Positions 42,542 through 51,795 are shown, counted from the stretch's first letter. The stretch is 64,000 nt of DNA from Bacillus sonorensis NBRC 101234 = KCTC 13918 (GCF_001592005.1 NZ_BCVZ01000011.1:1-64000); one strand, 5' to 3'. Notes: generated by a model not told the origin, from the sequence alone. Numbers and translations: made by a program.

Positions 42542-43638
42542 GATGCCTTCAACCTCCTTTTCACCGAAACGAGCAAAAAGATCAGAACGGGAAGAACACA
42601 AAACACGATGATAAAGATATACCCCAAGTAATCGCTGTACATCGTAACCTCATTGACGTCTTTCGGCCAAAGCGCTGCGAGGAACGTAATGGCACCGATG
42701 AATAAGACGTTTTTCTTAAGGGACCACCCAAACACTTTTTCAAGGCCTGAAGCCGCGAAATAAGTGTAGGCGACATATGTTGTAAAAAACTGAATCGTCC
42801 AGATGACAAGCAAAAATGATTCAAACCGTTCGATGAAAATTCCTCTGATTTCAAACGACTGGAACAGCGAGATCGTCGGCCAGATCATCGTCATCACCTC
42901 TGATGCGGTCAGCGCGCCTACGACGACGACGAACGTCAGTACATACAAAATGGCCGGGATGCCGAATCCAATGACCGCCGCTTTGAACAATTTTTCTTTA
43001 TTTTTCAGATATTTTGGCAGAAACAGCATCAATTCGGCACCTAAAAAGGATATCGAGACAACCGTCAAAGCGTTTTTGACCGGACCGAGTCCGAGTCCGA
43101 GGACCGGTCTCAAATGGTTGAATTGGAACATTTTCAGACTCAAGCCATAGACAGTGAGAAGAATGACGATGGTGATCGAAAGAAAAAACGGAAAAACCCT
43201 TGACATGTCATTGATCCCTCCGATGACCAGATAGATCGCGCAAATGATAAACGCGAAAATCGTGACGCCCATCGGGGTGAACTGAAGAAGAAAAAATTTC
43301 ACCATCTCAGCCATCGCCCGGGCTTCAAAGCTTGCCACCCCCATGAAATATAGAGTGATCAAGACATTTACTATATTTCCGATCAGCACGCCGCACCCCT
43401 CTTTTGTGTAATCAAAAAAAGAATCGACGTTGTGTTTTTTGACGATTTTGGCGTTCATATAGATGATGAGAATAAAAACAAGGCCTTCAAAAACGAGAAC
43501 GATCCATCCGTCGGGGGAGAGCGTTTTCCTCGTCAGCGCTCTCGGGAGCGTCAGCAGTCCGGCGCCGAGCATCGTGCTTGTAATAATGGAAGCGGCTGCA
43601 TATGAGCTAATCTGTTCTTGCTGATGTTTTTGCCTCAT
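42538..43638 (-). CDS. gerAB: germinant receptor permease-like subunit GerAB
   Basis: 366-residue GerB-family membrane protein with ten predicted helices (APC-superfamily fold). It begins QISSYAAASIITSTMLGAGLLTLPRAL, the conserved first-helix motif. It forms the germinant-binding subunit of GerA. Its start overlaps the end of gerAA by 32 bp, and its stop overlaps gerAC. Confidence 0.92.
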   Translation of the reverse strand: MRQKHQQEQISSYAAASIITSTMLGAGLLTLPRALTRKTLSPDGWIVLVFEGLVFILIIYMNAKIVKKHNVDSFFDYTKEGCGVLIGNIVNVLITLYFMGVASFEARAMAEMVKFFLLQFTPMGVTIFAFIICAIYLVIGGINDMSRVFPFFLSITIVILLTVYGLSLKMFQFNHLRPVLGLGLGPVKNALTVVSISFLGAELMLFLPKYLKNKEKLFKAAVIGFGIPAILYVLTFVVVVGALTASEVMTMIWPTISLFQSFEIRGIFIERFESFLLVIWTIQFFTTYVAYTYFAASGLEKVFGWSLKKNVLFIGAITFLAALWPKDVNEVTMYSDYLGYIFIIVFCVLPVLIFLLVSVKRRLKAS

Positions 43639-45049
43639 TTTTATGTTTCACCTCACGGTTCTTTGTTGGTAAGCGAATGATGGCTTCATCCGAACGTTTT
43701 AAGCTGAAAAAATTATTCGGGTTGAAATATGGGATGCCGAAGCTTCTCTGTCTCACCAGATGGGTGAAGATCACAAGCATGAATAAAATGATCCCGTAAA
43801 GACCCAATACCGCGGCAATCAGCATCGACAAAAAGCGTAAAACCCGAAATGACAGCCCCATCCCGTATTGCGGAACTGTAAACGATGCCAGAGCGATAAT
43901 GCTGACGATAATCACCATGACAGAGCTGACGATGTTGGCTTCGACCGCAGCCTGCCCGATGACCACTCCGCCGACTAAGCCGATTGTCTGTCCGAGCGGA
44001 TTGGGGAGCCTTAATCCCGCTTCCCGCAAAAGTTCAATCGTCACTTCCATAATCAGAGCTTCAATAAGCGGCGGGAACGGAACATTTTCCCGGGTGCTTG
44101 AGATGGTTACAGCCAAAGCCGTCGGCAGCATGCCTTGATGAAACGAGACAAGGGAAATATAGAAAGCCGACAAAAACAGCGTAATGAAAATCGAGCTGAA
44201 ACGCAGGAGCCTGATCAGGGATGTGGCGATCCATCTTTCATAAAAATCATCCGGGGACTGCATGACCATGCCGAAGGATGCCGGAACGATCAAGGCAAAA
44301 GGCGAATGATCGACAAAGATGGCAATTCTGCCGTTAAACAGGGCTGATGACACTTTATCAGGCCTTTCGGTATTTTGAATCTGAGGAAAAGGAGAAAATT
44401 GGTTGTCTTCGATCAATTCTTCAAGGACTCCGGAGTCTTGAATGTCATCCAGCTTCACTTTTTTCAGACGTTTTTTTAGATCCGCTAAAATCGACTCATC
44501 CGCTTTGCCGTTAATGTATAAAATGGTTGCGTTTTTAAATTTGCTTTTTCCGATGGGGAGTTTTTCAACGATCAGATCATGATCAGGAACACGCTGTCTG
44601 ATCAGCGCCACATTTGTATCCGTATCCTCAATAAAGCCGACTTTCGGACCTCTTACGACATTTTCGGTATTTACTTCTCCGAGGCTTCTTTTCTTTTTTG
44701 CATTGGTCGGCAGTATAAATACCGTATTCATCCCGTTGACCAGGAGAATGCATTTGCCGTTGAAAAGCTCGTTGATGGCGGACTCCACTTTATACACGGG
44801 TTCGGCATTCAATTTATTCAGCTCAAGGCTGACGTTTTCCAATGAGAGGGGATGTTCGTCACTGCACAGCGTTTTGGCGGCTTTTTGTATTTTCTTATCA
44901 TCATTCAGTTCCCTGAAATAGAGAAAATAAAAAATGATGCCGTTTTTCAGCATTTTTTTATTTTGAACGAGGTCGTCGTTACGCTCGATATGGGGGAGAA
45001 GCAATGCAAGATTTTCATGGATATGATCCTTGAATTCTGAGGGATTCAC
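43607..45049 (-). CDS. gerAA: germinant receptor subunit GerAA
   Basis: 480-residue GerA-family protein (B. subtilis 482). The hydrophilic N-terminal half (1-240) is followed by four to five membrane helices. Conserved stretches are VVRGPKVGFIEDTDTNVALIRQRV, QDSGVLEELIEDNQFSPFPQIQNTERPDKV and REAGLRLPNPLGQTIGLVGGVVIGQAAVEAN. The GTG at 45049 has AGGTGG 6 nt upstream and gives the expected N-terminus; the open frame beyond it is not conserved. First gene of the operon, expressed in the forespore in B. subtilis. Confidence 0.92.
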   Translation of the reverse strand: MNPSEFKDHIHENLALLLPHIERNDDLVQNKKMLKNGIIFYFLYFRELNDDKKIQKAAKTLCSDEHPLSLENVSLELNKLNAEPVYKVESAINELFNGKCILLVNGMNTVFILPTNAKKKRSLGEVNTENVVRGPKVGFIEDTDTNVALIRQRVPDHDLIVEKLPIGKSKFKNATILYINGKADESILADLKKRLKKVKLDDIQDSGVLEELIEDNQFSPFPQIQNTERPDKVSSALFNGRIAIFVDHSPFALIVPASFGMVMQSPDDFYERWIATSLIRLLRFSSIFITLFLSAFYISLVSFHQGMLPTALAVTISSTRENVPFPPLIEALIMEVTIELLREAGLRLPNPLGQTIGLVGGVVIGQAAVEANIVSSVMVIIVSIIALASFTVPQYGMGLSFRVLRFLSMLIAAVLGLYGIILFMLVIFTHLVRQRSFGIPYFNPNNFFSLKRSDEAIIRLPTKNREVKHKNEAKTSARTD

Positions 45050-45176
45050 GGCTGACCACCTGTCCTGTCGTTTTTGAATTTGGATATAGGTTATCTTTAC
45101 CTGTAAAAAAAACAATATACTGTGTTACAGTAGTGTTTGGCGAAATTTCCAATACAGCAGAGACGGAGTGAGAAAG

Positions 45177-45344
45177 TTGGCGCAAATCAGGCTTACGGGG
45201 AAACCTGACGAAATTGAAAGCATCATTCATTCTTTTTCAAAACATTACGAGGTTACATATGTATCGAAAGAATATGGAAAGACAAATCCGAAATATAAAT
45301 ACAAAAAAGAATCGCGTGTTTATATTGAGCTAAAATTAAAATAA
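45177..45344 (+). CDS. yvzF: small protein of DUF3970/YvzF type
   Basis: 55-residue protein: MAQIRLTGKPDEIESIIHSFSKHYEVTYVSKEYGKTNPKYKYKKESRVYIELKLK in five segments, with a beta-alpha-beta-like layout and a basic C-terminal half. The TTG start follows GGAGTGAGAAAG. It resembles the YvzF/DUF3970 family, and I recall yvzF in this neighbourhood of B. subtilis; that name is from memory. Divergent from gerAA and upstream of fumC. Confidence 0.7.
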   Translation: MAQIRLTGKPDEIESIIHSFSKHYEVTYVSKEYGKTNPKYKYKKESRVYIELKLK

Positions 45345-45423
45345 AGCTAAAATTTAAATAAGAGGGTTTTTTCAATTTATATCGAAATTAAGTAATGTAG
45401 ACTGGAGAAGGAAGGGATACATA

Positions 45424-46812
45424 GTGGATTACAGAATTGAAAAAGATACGATGGGTGAAGTCAAGGTTCCGGCGGATAAATTTTGGGGTGCCCAGACCCA
45501 GAGAAGCAAGGAGAACTTCAAAATCGGTTCTGAAAAAATGCCGAAGGAAATTGTGTATGCGTTTGCAATTTTGAAAAGGAGCGCTGCCATTGCAAATGAA
45601 AGGCTCGGAAATCTGGAAGCGGAAAAATCTGAAGCGATCGTATCGGTATGCGATGATATTTTAAAAGGAAAATACGACGGCCATTTTCCGCTGGTTGTCT
45701 GGCAGACGGGAAGCGGAACGCAAAGCAATATGAACATGAATGAAGTGGTGGCAAACAGGGGAACGGCATACTTGCAGGAAAAAGGCTCAAGCTTGACCAT
45801 TCATCCGAATGACGATGTCAACCGCAGCCAAAGCTCAAACGACACCTTCCCGACGGCGATGCACGTTGCTGCCGTTCTGGCAATTTACGACAAGCTCGTT
45901 CCGGCGATCGACCGCTTGAGAAACACGCTGAATGAAAAGGCTGAAAGCTATCAAGATGTCGTGAAAATCGGCCGCACACATCTTCAGGATGCGACGCCGC
46001 TCACACTTGGACAGGAGATCAGCGGCTGGGTATATATGCTTGACCGCTCCAAAGAAATGATTCTCGAAGCAACTGAGAAAATCCGTGAGCTCGCCATCGG
46101 AGGAACCGCGGTCGGAACAGGGATCAACGCCCATCCTGAATTCGGCAGCACAGTTGCCGAGGAAATCAGCAGCCTGACCGGGCAGACGTTCAGAAGCTCG
46201 CCTAATAAATTCCACGCGCTGACAAGCCATGATGAACTGACCCATGTTCATGGCGCGCTTAAAGCCCTTGCCGCAGATCTGATGAAAATCGCCAATGACG
46301 TCAGATGGCTGGCAAGCGGACCGCGCTGCGGAATCGGCGAGCTGACCATCCCTGAAAATGAGCCGGGCAGCTCCATCATGCCGGGCAAGGTGAATCCTAC
46401 GCAGAGCGAAGCGCTGACAATGATCGCTTCCCAGATCATGGGGAATGACGCTACGATCGGATTTGCCGCAAGTCAGGGCAACTTTGAATTAAACGTGTTT
46501 AAACCGGTGATTATTTATAATTTCCTTCAATCGGTACAGCTGCTTGCTGACGGCATGAACTCTTTCCATGATAAATGCGCAGTGGGTATTGAGCCTCATC
46601 GTGAGACGATTGAAAAGAACCTGACAAACTCACTGATGCTTGTAACGGCTTTAAACCCGCATATCGGCTATGAAAATGCCGCAAAAATCGCGAAGCTGGC
46701 CCATAAAGAGGGACTGACGCTGAAAGAAGCGGCTCTCCGCCTGAATCTTCTAACAGAAGAACAGTTTGACGAAGTGGTCAAACCTGAAGACATGGTGAAG
46801 CCGAAAGCATAA
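45424..46812 (+). CDS. fumC: fumarase class II FumC (CitG)
   Basis: 462-residue TCA-cycle fumarate hydratase (fumarate to L-malate). H186 in [13 protein letters not shown] and the flexible-loop signature [11 protein letters not shown] (315-325), with the catalytic Ser, are present; [10 protein letters not shown] forms part of the substrate site. Length equals that of B. subtilis FumC. The GTG start has GGAAGGG 7 nt upstream. Confidence 0.97.
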   Translation: MDYRIEKDTMGEVKVPADKFWGAQTQRSKENFKIGSEKMPKEIVYAFAILKRSAAIANERLGNLEAEKSEAIVSVCDDILKGKYDGHFPLVVWQTGSGTQSNMNMNEVVANRGTAYLQEKGSSLTIHPNDDVNRSQSSNDTFPTAMHVAAVLAIYDKLVPAIDRLRNTLNEKAESYQDVVKIGRTHLQDATPLTLGQEISGWVYMLDRSKEMILEATEKIRELAIGGTAVGTGINAHPEFGSTVAEEISSLTGQTFRSSPNKFHALTSHDELTHVHGALKALAADLMKIANDVRWLASGPRCGIGELTIPENEPGSSIMPGKVNPTQSEALTMIASQIMGNDATIGFAASQGNFELNVFKPVIIYNFLQSVQLLADGMNSFHDKCAVGIEPHRETIEKNLTNSLMLVTALNPHIGYENAAKIAKLAHKEGLTLKEAALRLNLLTEEQFDEVVKPEDMVKPKA

Positions 46813-46818
46813 ACAAAA

Positions 46819-46847
46819 AAACGGCCGCATATACGGCCGTTTTTTCT
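46819..46847. terminator. terminator of fumC
   Basis: AACGGCCG-CATATA-CGGCCGTT followed by a T-run; A-run on the other side also suits the convergent tetR gene. Confidence 0.92.
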
Positions 46848-46858
46848 TTATCCGCATT

Positions 46859-46872
46859 AGACCGGACGGTCA
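46859..46872. promoter_or_regulatory. TGACY-N4-GGTCA-type palindrome, downstream copy
   Basis: AGACC-GGAC-GGTCA, one base off the perfect palindrome at 47901. It lies between the fumC terminator and the stop of the TetR gene, so a regulatory role is unclear. Confidence 0.3.
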
Positions 46873-46875
46873 CCC

Positions 46876-47757
46876 TCAGCCTGAATTCCGGTTGTCTTTT
46901 TTTACCAGTCGGGCGAGTCTGTCCGCTTCTTTTTGCAGCGTTTCATATTCCTTTAGATTAAACAGCATTCCTTTGATGACCGCATTTCTTGGTTTTCGTT
47001 TCTTCAGCTCATCCTCCAAAATATCAAGGCTTTCGGTCAGGTCTGTTGGGGGAGCGCCGTCAAACTGTTTATCCGCTTTGATCCGCATCTCATTAATCAG
47101 CGCTTCTTTCAAAGGATCGAATGTATAAAAAGGGCCAAACCATTTGTCCGCTTTTTCGAGAGAGATCAGTGATTTTTCCTTTCGCTTCATCATTCCCCTG
47201 GCCAGATCATCAAGACTGTTCAGCATATGATCGGCGAGCAGATGAAGATCGAACGAATGGTGCAGCAAAATCATGAGTTCAAGATAAACTTCACTCATTC
47301 CGTTGATCATAAAGCACAGCTCTGCGCTGTACGGTTCGATCTCTTTTCCGTAAATGTTCTGGATATTTTCAATATGAAGCCGGAGTGTGGTCGACCGCAT
47401 TTTTTTGGCGAACGCTTCAATTTCTTCATTAACGGGAAGCGGCCGCTCCATGAATTGCATTTTAAGAAACTCTTTGTGTTCGAGAATATTTTCAAAAAAA
47501 ACGATCAGTTGTTTGTGATAGGCATCCCGCGGGTCGTCATTTTCCGTCCGGATTTTTTGGATTCGGGTAAACACCTTGTCATAGTAATAGTGAAGCACTG
47601 AAAGGAGAAGCGCTTCTTTCGATTTAAAATAGATATAAAAAGCGCCTTTTGAGATTTGGCATTCTTTCGCAATTTCTTGAACTGAAGTTGAATTGTAGCC
47701 TTTTTTGGCAAAAAGTTTAATCGCTGTTTCAATGATGACTTTTTCTTTTTGTTTCAT
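46876..47757 (-). CDS. yuxN: TetR-family regulator (YuxN-like)
   Basis: 293-residue TetR protein, long for the family. The N-terminal HTH reads IIETAIKLFAKKGYNSTSVQEIAKECQISKGAFYIYFKSKEALL (about 8-52). The C-terminal ligand domain is extended by ~80 residues ending in a Lys/Glu-rich helix. AGGAAGGTGA fits the ATG at 47757, and longer in-frame starts are rejected. The yuxN name is from remembered synteny beside citG. It is divergent from a 54-aa gene, and TGACY-N4-GGTCA palindromes lie in the shared region. Confidence 0.75.
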   Translation of the reverse strand: MKQKEKVIIETAIKLFAKKGYNSTSVQEIAKECQISKGAFYIYFKSKEALLLSVLHYYYDKVFTRIQKIRTENDDPRDAYHKQLIVFFENILEHKEFLKMQFMERPLPVNEEIEAFAKKMRSTTLRLHIENIQNIYGKEIEPYSAELCFMINGMSEVYLELMILLHHSFDLHLLADHMLNSLDDLARGMMKRKEKSLISLEKADKWFGPFYTFDPLKEALINEMRIKADKQFDGAPPTDLTESLDILEDELKKRKPRNAVIKGMLFNLKEYETLQKEADRLARLVKKDNRNSG

Positions 47758-47808
47758 GGCCTTCACCTTCCTGAAAGGTTGACATCGCAGTTTTCCGGGC
47801 GCAGCTGC

Positions 47809-47822
47809 TGACTGGGGGGTCA
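47809..47822. promoter_or_regulatory. candidate TetR operator, copy 1
   Basis: TGACT-GGGG-GGTCA, 52 bp before the tetR start; nine of ten arm positions match the perfect copy at 47901. Confidence 0.5.
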
Positions 47823-47900
47823 CTTCTTTTGGCCCGTCATAATTTTAACTAGATTGTAACTTGTTTTTTTGTTTGATATTATTTATATTATAAAGTAAGG

Positions 47901-47914
47901 TGACCGAGTGGTCA
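47901..47914. promoter_or_regulatory. candidate TetR operator, copy 2 (perfect palindrome)
   Basis: TGACC-GAGT-GGTCA, a perfect 5-4-5 inverted repeat. It lies just downstream of an AT-rich -10 region (TATATTATAAAG) and 28 bp before the 54-aa gene, where a bound repressor would block transcription. Confidence 0.6.
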
Positions 47915-47942
47915 AAACTATGCTGAGAAAGGGTGAAGTTTG

Positions 47943-48107
47943 TTGAAAGAAATCGATGAAATGATCAGCCGACTGCGCAGCCGAGGCATTAAAGTGGACA
48001 AGGTCAAATATCCAAAACATGTCCTGACGCAAAAGAAATGGATGAAAAAGCCGAAGAAAACAGTGAAACCGAGCTATCGCGATTTTAACGGCTATTCGTT
48101 TATATGA
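47943..48107 (+). CDS. uncharacterised small basic protein (54 aa)
   Basis: 54-residue protein I do not recognise. It has an acidic-amphipathic N-terminal helix (MKEIDEMISRLRSRGIKVDKV) and a strongly basic middle (KKWMKKPKKTVKPSYRDF). The start is TTG with AAAGGGTGA 6 nt upstream, so translation is well supported. It is divergently transcribed from the TetR gene with an operator-like palindrome over its promoter. Possible roles are a nucleic-acid- or membrane-binding peptide, but nothing identifies it. Confidence 0.7.
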   Translation: MKEIDEMISRLRSRGIKVDKVKYPKHVLTQKKWMKKPKKTVKPSYRDFNGYSFI

Positions 48108-48109
48108 AA

Positions 48110-48134
48110 AAAGACTGCAGCGTCTACAGTCTAA
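48110..48134. terminator. weak hairpin between the 54-aa gene and cssS
   Basis: AGACTG pairs with CAGTCT around a 9-nt loop. It lies at the cssS stop, with A-run and T-rich flanks. Modest strength. Confidence 0.45.
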
Positions 48135-49474
48135 TTTCTTGGAACGGTTATTGAGTAACAAACACCTGTTTGATCATTCCGAATGGTCATATCTGCTTGA
48201 TGGAGCGTCAAAATTCGCTTCACGATGCTGAGTCCAATTCCGAATTCGCCTTTCTTCCCTTTATTAAAAGGCTCGTAGAGGCTCGTAAGCATCTCTTCTT
48301 CAATGTGAGGCCCGTCATTTCTTATGGTGATGACAATTTGATGTTTCGTCGATTTCATGGTGATCTCGATGAATGTTTCCGCATAGCGGATCTGGTTTTC
48401 AAGGACGTTTTCCAAAAGCTTGCTCCACTGTTCCTGATCGCCAGTCATCATGGCATCCTCTTCAAGATCAATCTTCCAGTCCAGATCTTTCTTAGACCAT
48501 CTTAACCGTTCAACCACTTCTTGAATGACCTCTTGAATATCAAAACTTCCGTATTGTCTTTCCTGCTTTAATAAATAATCAAGTTTTGTAAGATAAAGCA
48601 AGTCTTTAATTTTCTTTTCCAGCTTTTCAGCTTCACCTTCAATGACTTGAATCGTGTTTTCCAAGTCCCCTTTAGGATAAATGCCGTCTTTAATGGATTG
48701 TGTATAGCCGCGGATCACCATAACAGGCGTTTTCAGGTCATGCGAGATGTTTTGCAGGAGCGTTCGCTCTGTCTCATCCTTTTGAATCAGTTTCTGCCGC
48801 ATATCCTCAATGGTATGTCCGAGCTTTCCGATTTCATCCTCCCTGTCGACGATGACCGGGTCGTCCCAATCCTGCTTGGAAATTCGCTTGACATGCTTTT
48901 CAAGCGTTACAAGCGGCCTTGACAAATATTTTGCCAGCCATATTGACGGAATCCAGCTGAGCACAATCACGACGATCAGTATGAACAGCAGCTGTTTGAA
49001 CAGCGTTTGCGACAAGTCGTCCCGATAAGAGTCAAGCGCATAGGACAATAAAAGAAACGTCTGATCCTGGGCGCGGATTTTCTTTAAAACAAAAAAGATA
49101 TGTTCGCCGTTAAGGTTCTCCGAATATCTTTTTGACGTTGCCACCTGTTTTTTCGCCAGCTTTTGCACTTTATCGATAAAGGAGTCCGGCAGAATCTGCG
49201 GACTTTGATAGACGGTTCCTTTCTCCGGGAGCAGGATATGCTGTACATAGCGGTTGCGGCTCCGTGAGCTGTTTCCTTCAAAGCCTCTTTCTGGCGAATC
49301 GGAAAATCCGTATTCTGTCAGGACATGCTGCTCATTCTCGATGTTTGTATAAATTTCATCCGTAAAAAAGTTTCTTAATGTAGTAGAAAATAAAAACATC
49401 AGCAAAATAGAGACGGTTAATAAAATGCCGCAAATGACCGTCCAGATTTGAAAGGCGAGCGATTTATTTTTCAT
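48131..49474 (-). CDS. cssS: secretion-stress sensor kinase CssS
   Basis: 447-residue histidine kinase (B. subtilis 451) sensing misfolded secreted proteins. TM1 at about 9-31, an extracellular sensor to ~160 and TM2 at 161-182. Then come HAMP, HisKA with H245 in LLQNISHDLKTPVMVIRGY, N-box LENVLENQIRYAE, and FGIGLSIVKRI. Its ATG overlaps the cssR stop by 4 nt. Confidence 0.93.
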   Translation of the reverse strand: MKNKSLAFQIWTVICGILLTVSILLMFLFSTTLRNFFTDEIYTNIENEQHVLTEYGFSDSPERGFEGNSSRSRNRYVQHILLPEKGTVYQSPQILPDSFIDKVQKLAKKQVATSKRYSENLNGEHIFFVLKKIRAQDQTFLLLSYALDSYRDDLSQTLFKQLLFILIVVIVLSWIPSIWLAKYLSRPLVTLEKHVKRISKQDWDDPVIVDREDEIGKLGHTIEDMRQKLIQKDETERTLLQNISHDLKTPVMVIRGYTQSIKDGIYPKGDLENTIQVIEGEAEKLEKKIKDLLYLTKLDYLLKQERQYGSFDIQEVIQEVVERLRWSKKDLDWKIDLEEDAMMTGDQEQWSKLLENVLENQIRYAETFIEITMKSTKHQIVITIRNDGPHIEEEMLTSLYEPFNKGKKGEFGIGLSIVKRILTLHQADMTIRNDQTGVCYSITVPRN

Positions 49475-50145
49475 GATTTCAACATCCTGTAGCCAAAGCC
49501 GTAAATGGTTTCCACTTTAAGCTCCGGCATTTTTTTGCGCAGCCTTCTGACAAGGTCGTCGACGACGCGGTCGGTTCCGAAATAATCGTCTCCCCAGACT
49601 TGATTGAGAATATCTTCCCTTGAGAACGCCCGTCCCTGATTGTTCATGAACAGGAGAAGCAGGTCGAATTCTTTTGACGTCAGATTAATTTTGCTGCCGT
49701 TTTCATAGACTTCCCGCAGTTCTTCAAATACTTCATATGAAGAAACGGACGTTCCTTTATTCTTTTCTGATGGTTCGTCTTTATAAATCAGCTTGAGCAG
49801 CTTTTGAACGCGGATGATCAGTTCCCGCGGAAGAAAAGGCTTTGATATATAATCGCTGCTGCCGAGCTCGAGTCCGAGCACCCTGTCGATATCCGCATCG
49901 CGCGCCGAAATGAAGATGACAGGGACATCGGGATCTTCATTTTTTATTTCTTTTATTAGCGCATAGCCGTCGATATCTGGTAACATTATATCGAGAATCC
50001 ATAAATGGGGTGACTGGCCGATGTGCTGTCTGGCGCTTTCACCATTGAGAAAAGAAGTGACGTGCCAGCCTTCACTTTCTAAATATTTGGTCAGCAGTTC
50101 ATTTAAATTCTCTTCATCTTCAACTAGATAAATGGTGTATGACAA
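49471..50145 (-). CDS. cssR: secretion-stress response regulator CssR
   Basis: 224-residue OmpR-family regulator (B. subtilis 225). Receiver with D52 in LWILDIMLPD and K in ISKPFLPREL. The winged helix ends VETIYGFGYRML. A GTG three codons upstream is possible, but the TTG at 50145 gives the B. subtilis-like start MSYTIYLVEDEE and better ribosome-site spacing. It activates htrB, encoded divergently, together with htrA elsewhere. Confidence 0.93.
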   Translation of the reverse strand: MSYTIYLVEDEENLNELLTKYLESEGWHVTSFLNGESARQHIGQSPHLWILDIMLPDIDGYALIKEIKNEDPDVPVIFISARDADIDRVLGLELGSSDYISKPFLPRELIIRVQKLLKLIYKDEPSEKNKGTSVSSYEVFEELREVYENGSKINLTSKEFDLLLLFMNNQGRAFSREDILNQVWGDDYFGTDRVVDDLVRRLRKKMPELKVETIYGFGYRMLKS

Positions 50146-50168
50146 GGGAGCCACATCCTTTCTACGTC

Positions 50169-50199
50169 ATTATACTAGTTTTAACATAAGTCTGGTCAA
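50169..50199 (-). promoter_or_regulatory. cssR promoter
   Basis: On the minus strand: TTGACC (50199-50194), 19 bp, TATAAT (50174-50169). It overlaps the repeat region at 50199-50230. Confidence 0.6.
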
Positions 50200-50230
50200 T
50201 TTTCATAATTTCACATAATCTTTTCATTTT
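50199..50230. promoter_or_regulatory. candidate CssR binding region, TTTTCA direct repeats
   Basis: Three direct repeats (TTTTCATAA, TTTCACATAA, TTTTCATTTT) with starts about 10-11 bp apart, i.e. on one face of the helix. They lie between the divergent cssR and htrB genes. This resembles the conserved repeats reported upstream of B. subtilis htrA/htrB. Confidence 0.6.
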
Positions 50231-50377
50231 TATCCCACAATGTTGGCGTAGGATGCGGATAAGGGAAGAAAGGAACATTATGAAAATATACGGCCGGGTG
50301 TCTCTTTTTTGCGCGTGTTAAAGCTTTCTGCCATTTTCGATAGTTGAAGACAAGAAAAACAAAGGAAGTGTACGCAC

Positions 50378-51748
50378 ATGGATTTTAGACGCGATGACGC
50401 ACACAAAAATGAAAATGAACAGCCATTGCAAGAAGAGGCGAAACTACCGGAAACGGCAGGTTCTGAGAATGAGGAACCGGAACAGCAGGTAAAGAAGCCC
50501 GAGCTGATTATGAAACAAGATACTGAAGAACAGTCAGATTTTTCTCATAAAGAAACAGCGGCAGCACTGGAAAACGGAAGAGAAACCAGAGCTGCAAAAG
50601 AAAAGCGGCGCAAGGCTTCCTGGCTGAGCCCGATTTTGGGAGGCATCATCGGAGGCGGCCTCGTTCTGGGAATATCTCCGTATCTGCCTGTCGATAAACA
50701 TGACGAAGCCGTCACAGGCAGTCAGGCAGAAACGAAGCAGTCGCAGAATTTTACAACAAAACCTGTGACAGACGCCGATAATGTCGCGGATATGGTTGAA
50801 GATTTGGAGCCGACGATTGTCGGGGTTTCCAATATTCAAACCAGCTTCGGCTTCTCTGAGGATGATGTCGAAGAAAGCGGAACAGGGTCGGGCGTCATCT
50901 TTAAAAAAGACGGTGACAAAGCCTATATTATTACAAACAACCATGTCGTTGAAGGGGCTACAAAGGTGACCATTTCCTTGTACAATGGGAAAACGGCGGA
51001 TGCTAAGATCGTCGGCAGCGACGCTTTAACCGACCTGGCCGTTTTGCAGATCAAAAGCAAAGGTGTAGAAAAGGTTGCGGGTTTTGGAGATTCTTCAAAA
51101 CTGCGCGCCGGTGAAAAAGTAATCGCGATCGGAAACCCTCTCGGCCTGCAATTTTCAAGAACGGTTACAGAAGGAATCATCAGCGGCGTCAACCGGACGA
51201 TTGAAGTATCGACATCTGAAGGAAAATGGGATATGAACGTTCTCCAGACAGATGCCGCGATTAATCCGGGAAACAGCGGGGGACCTCTGATCAACAGCAG
51301 CGGACAGGTGATCGGGATCAACAGTTTAAAGATCAGCCAAAGCGGTGTTGAATCGCTTGGGTTTGCCATCCCGAGCAATGACGTTCAGCCGATTGTCGAT
51401 GAGCTTTTGCAAAAAGGAAAAGTAGAACGGCCGTTCTTGGGCGTTCAAATGATCGATATGCAGCAGGTTCCTGAGCAGTATCAGCAAAATGCGCTGGGGC
51501 TCTTTGGTGAACAGCTGAACAAAGGCGTGTATATCGATAAAGTCTCACCGGGATCACCTGCAAAAGACGCGGGAATGAAAGCCGGAGATGTCATCGTCAA
51601 AATGAACGGCAAAAACGTTGAAACAACTTCTGAGCTCAGGAAGATTCTTTACACTGAAGCAAAAGCGGGAGATACCGTCTCGTTTGAAGTGCTGAGAAAA
51701 GGCAAGACAACAACATTGAAAACAAAGCTTGCGAAAAGCAAATCATAA
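50378..51748 (+). CDS. htrB: HtrA-family quality-control protease HtrB (YvtA)
   Basis: 456-residue membrane-anchored serine protease/chaperone acting outside the membrane on misfolded exported proteins. An acidic cytoplasmic N-terminus (1-75) is followed by one TM helix (about 82-101). The trypsin-like domain has H189 (ITNNHV), D219 (LTDLAV) and S300 (NPGNSGGP), and a single PDZ domain covers about 350-450. Length and layout match B. subtilis HtrB. AAAGGAAG precedes the ATG. CssRS target located beside its regulators. Confidence 0.94.
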   Translation: MDFRRDDAHKNENEQPLQEEAKLPETAGSENEEPEQQVKKPELIMKQDTEEQSDFSHKETAAALENGRETRAAKEKRRKASWLSPILGGIIGGGLVLGISPYLPVDKHDEAVTGSQAETKQSQNFTTKPVTDADNVADMVEDLEPTIVGVSNIQTSFGFSEDDVEESGTGSGVIFKKDGDKAYIITNNHVVEGATKVTISLYNGKTADAKIVGSDALTDLAVLQIKSKGVEKVAGFGDSSKLRAGEKVIAIGNPLGLQFSRTVTEGIISGVNRTIEVSTSEGKWDMNVLQTDAAINPGNSGGPLINSSGQVIGINSLKISQSGVESLGFAIPSNDVQPIVDELLQKGKVERPFLGVQMIDMQQVPEQYQQNALGLFGEQLNKGVYIDKVSPGSPAKDAGMKAGDVIVKMNGKNVETTSELRKILYTEAKAGDTVSFEVLRKGKTTTLKTKLAKSKS

Positions 51749-51752
51749 AAAA

Positions 51753-51787
51753 ACGCCATGGCAGCGACCTGCCATGGCGTTTTTTTA
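51753..51787. terminator. bidirectional terminator between htrB and mrgA
   Basis: ACGCCATGGCAG-CGAC-CTGCCATGGCGT: a 12-bp perfect stem with A- and T-runs. Confidence 0.94.
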
Positions 51788-51795
51788 TGTGTTGA

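Noticed and set aside
45050-45176. Sigma-G promoter for gerA
   Set aside because: GTATA and AAGATAA on the minus strand are only loosely similar to the consensus at 18-bp spacing; not good enough to annotate.
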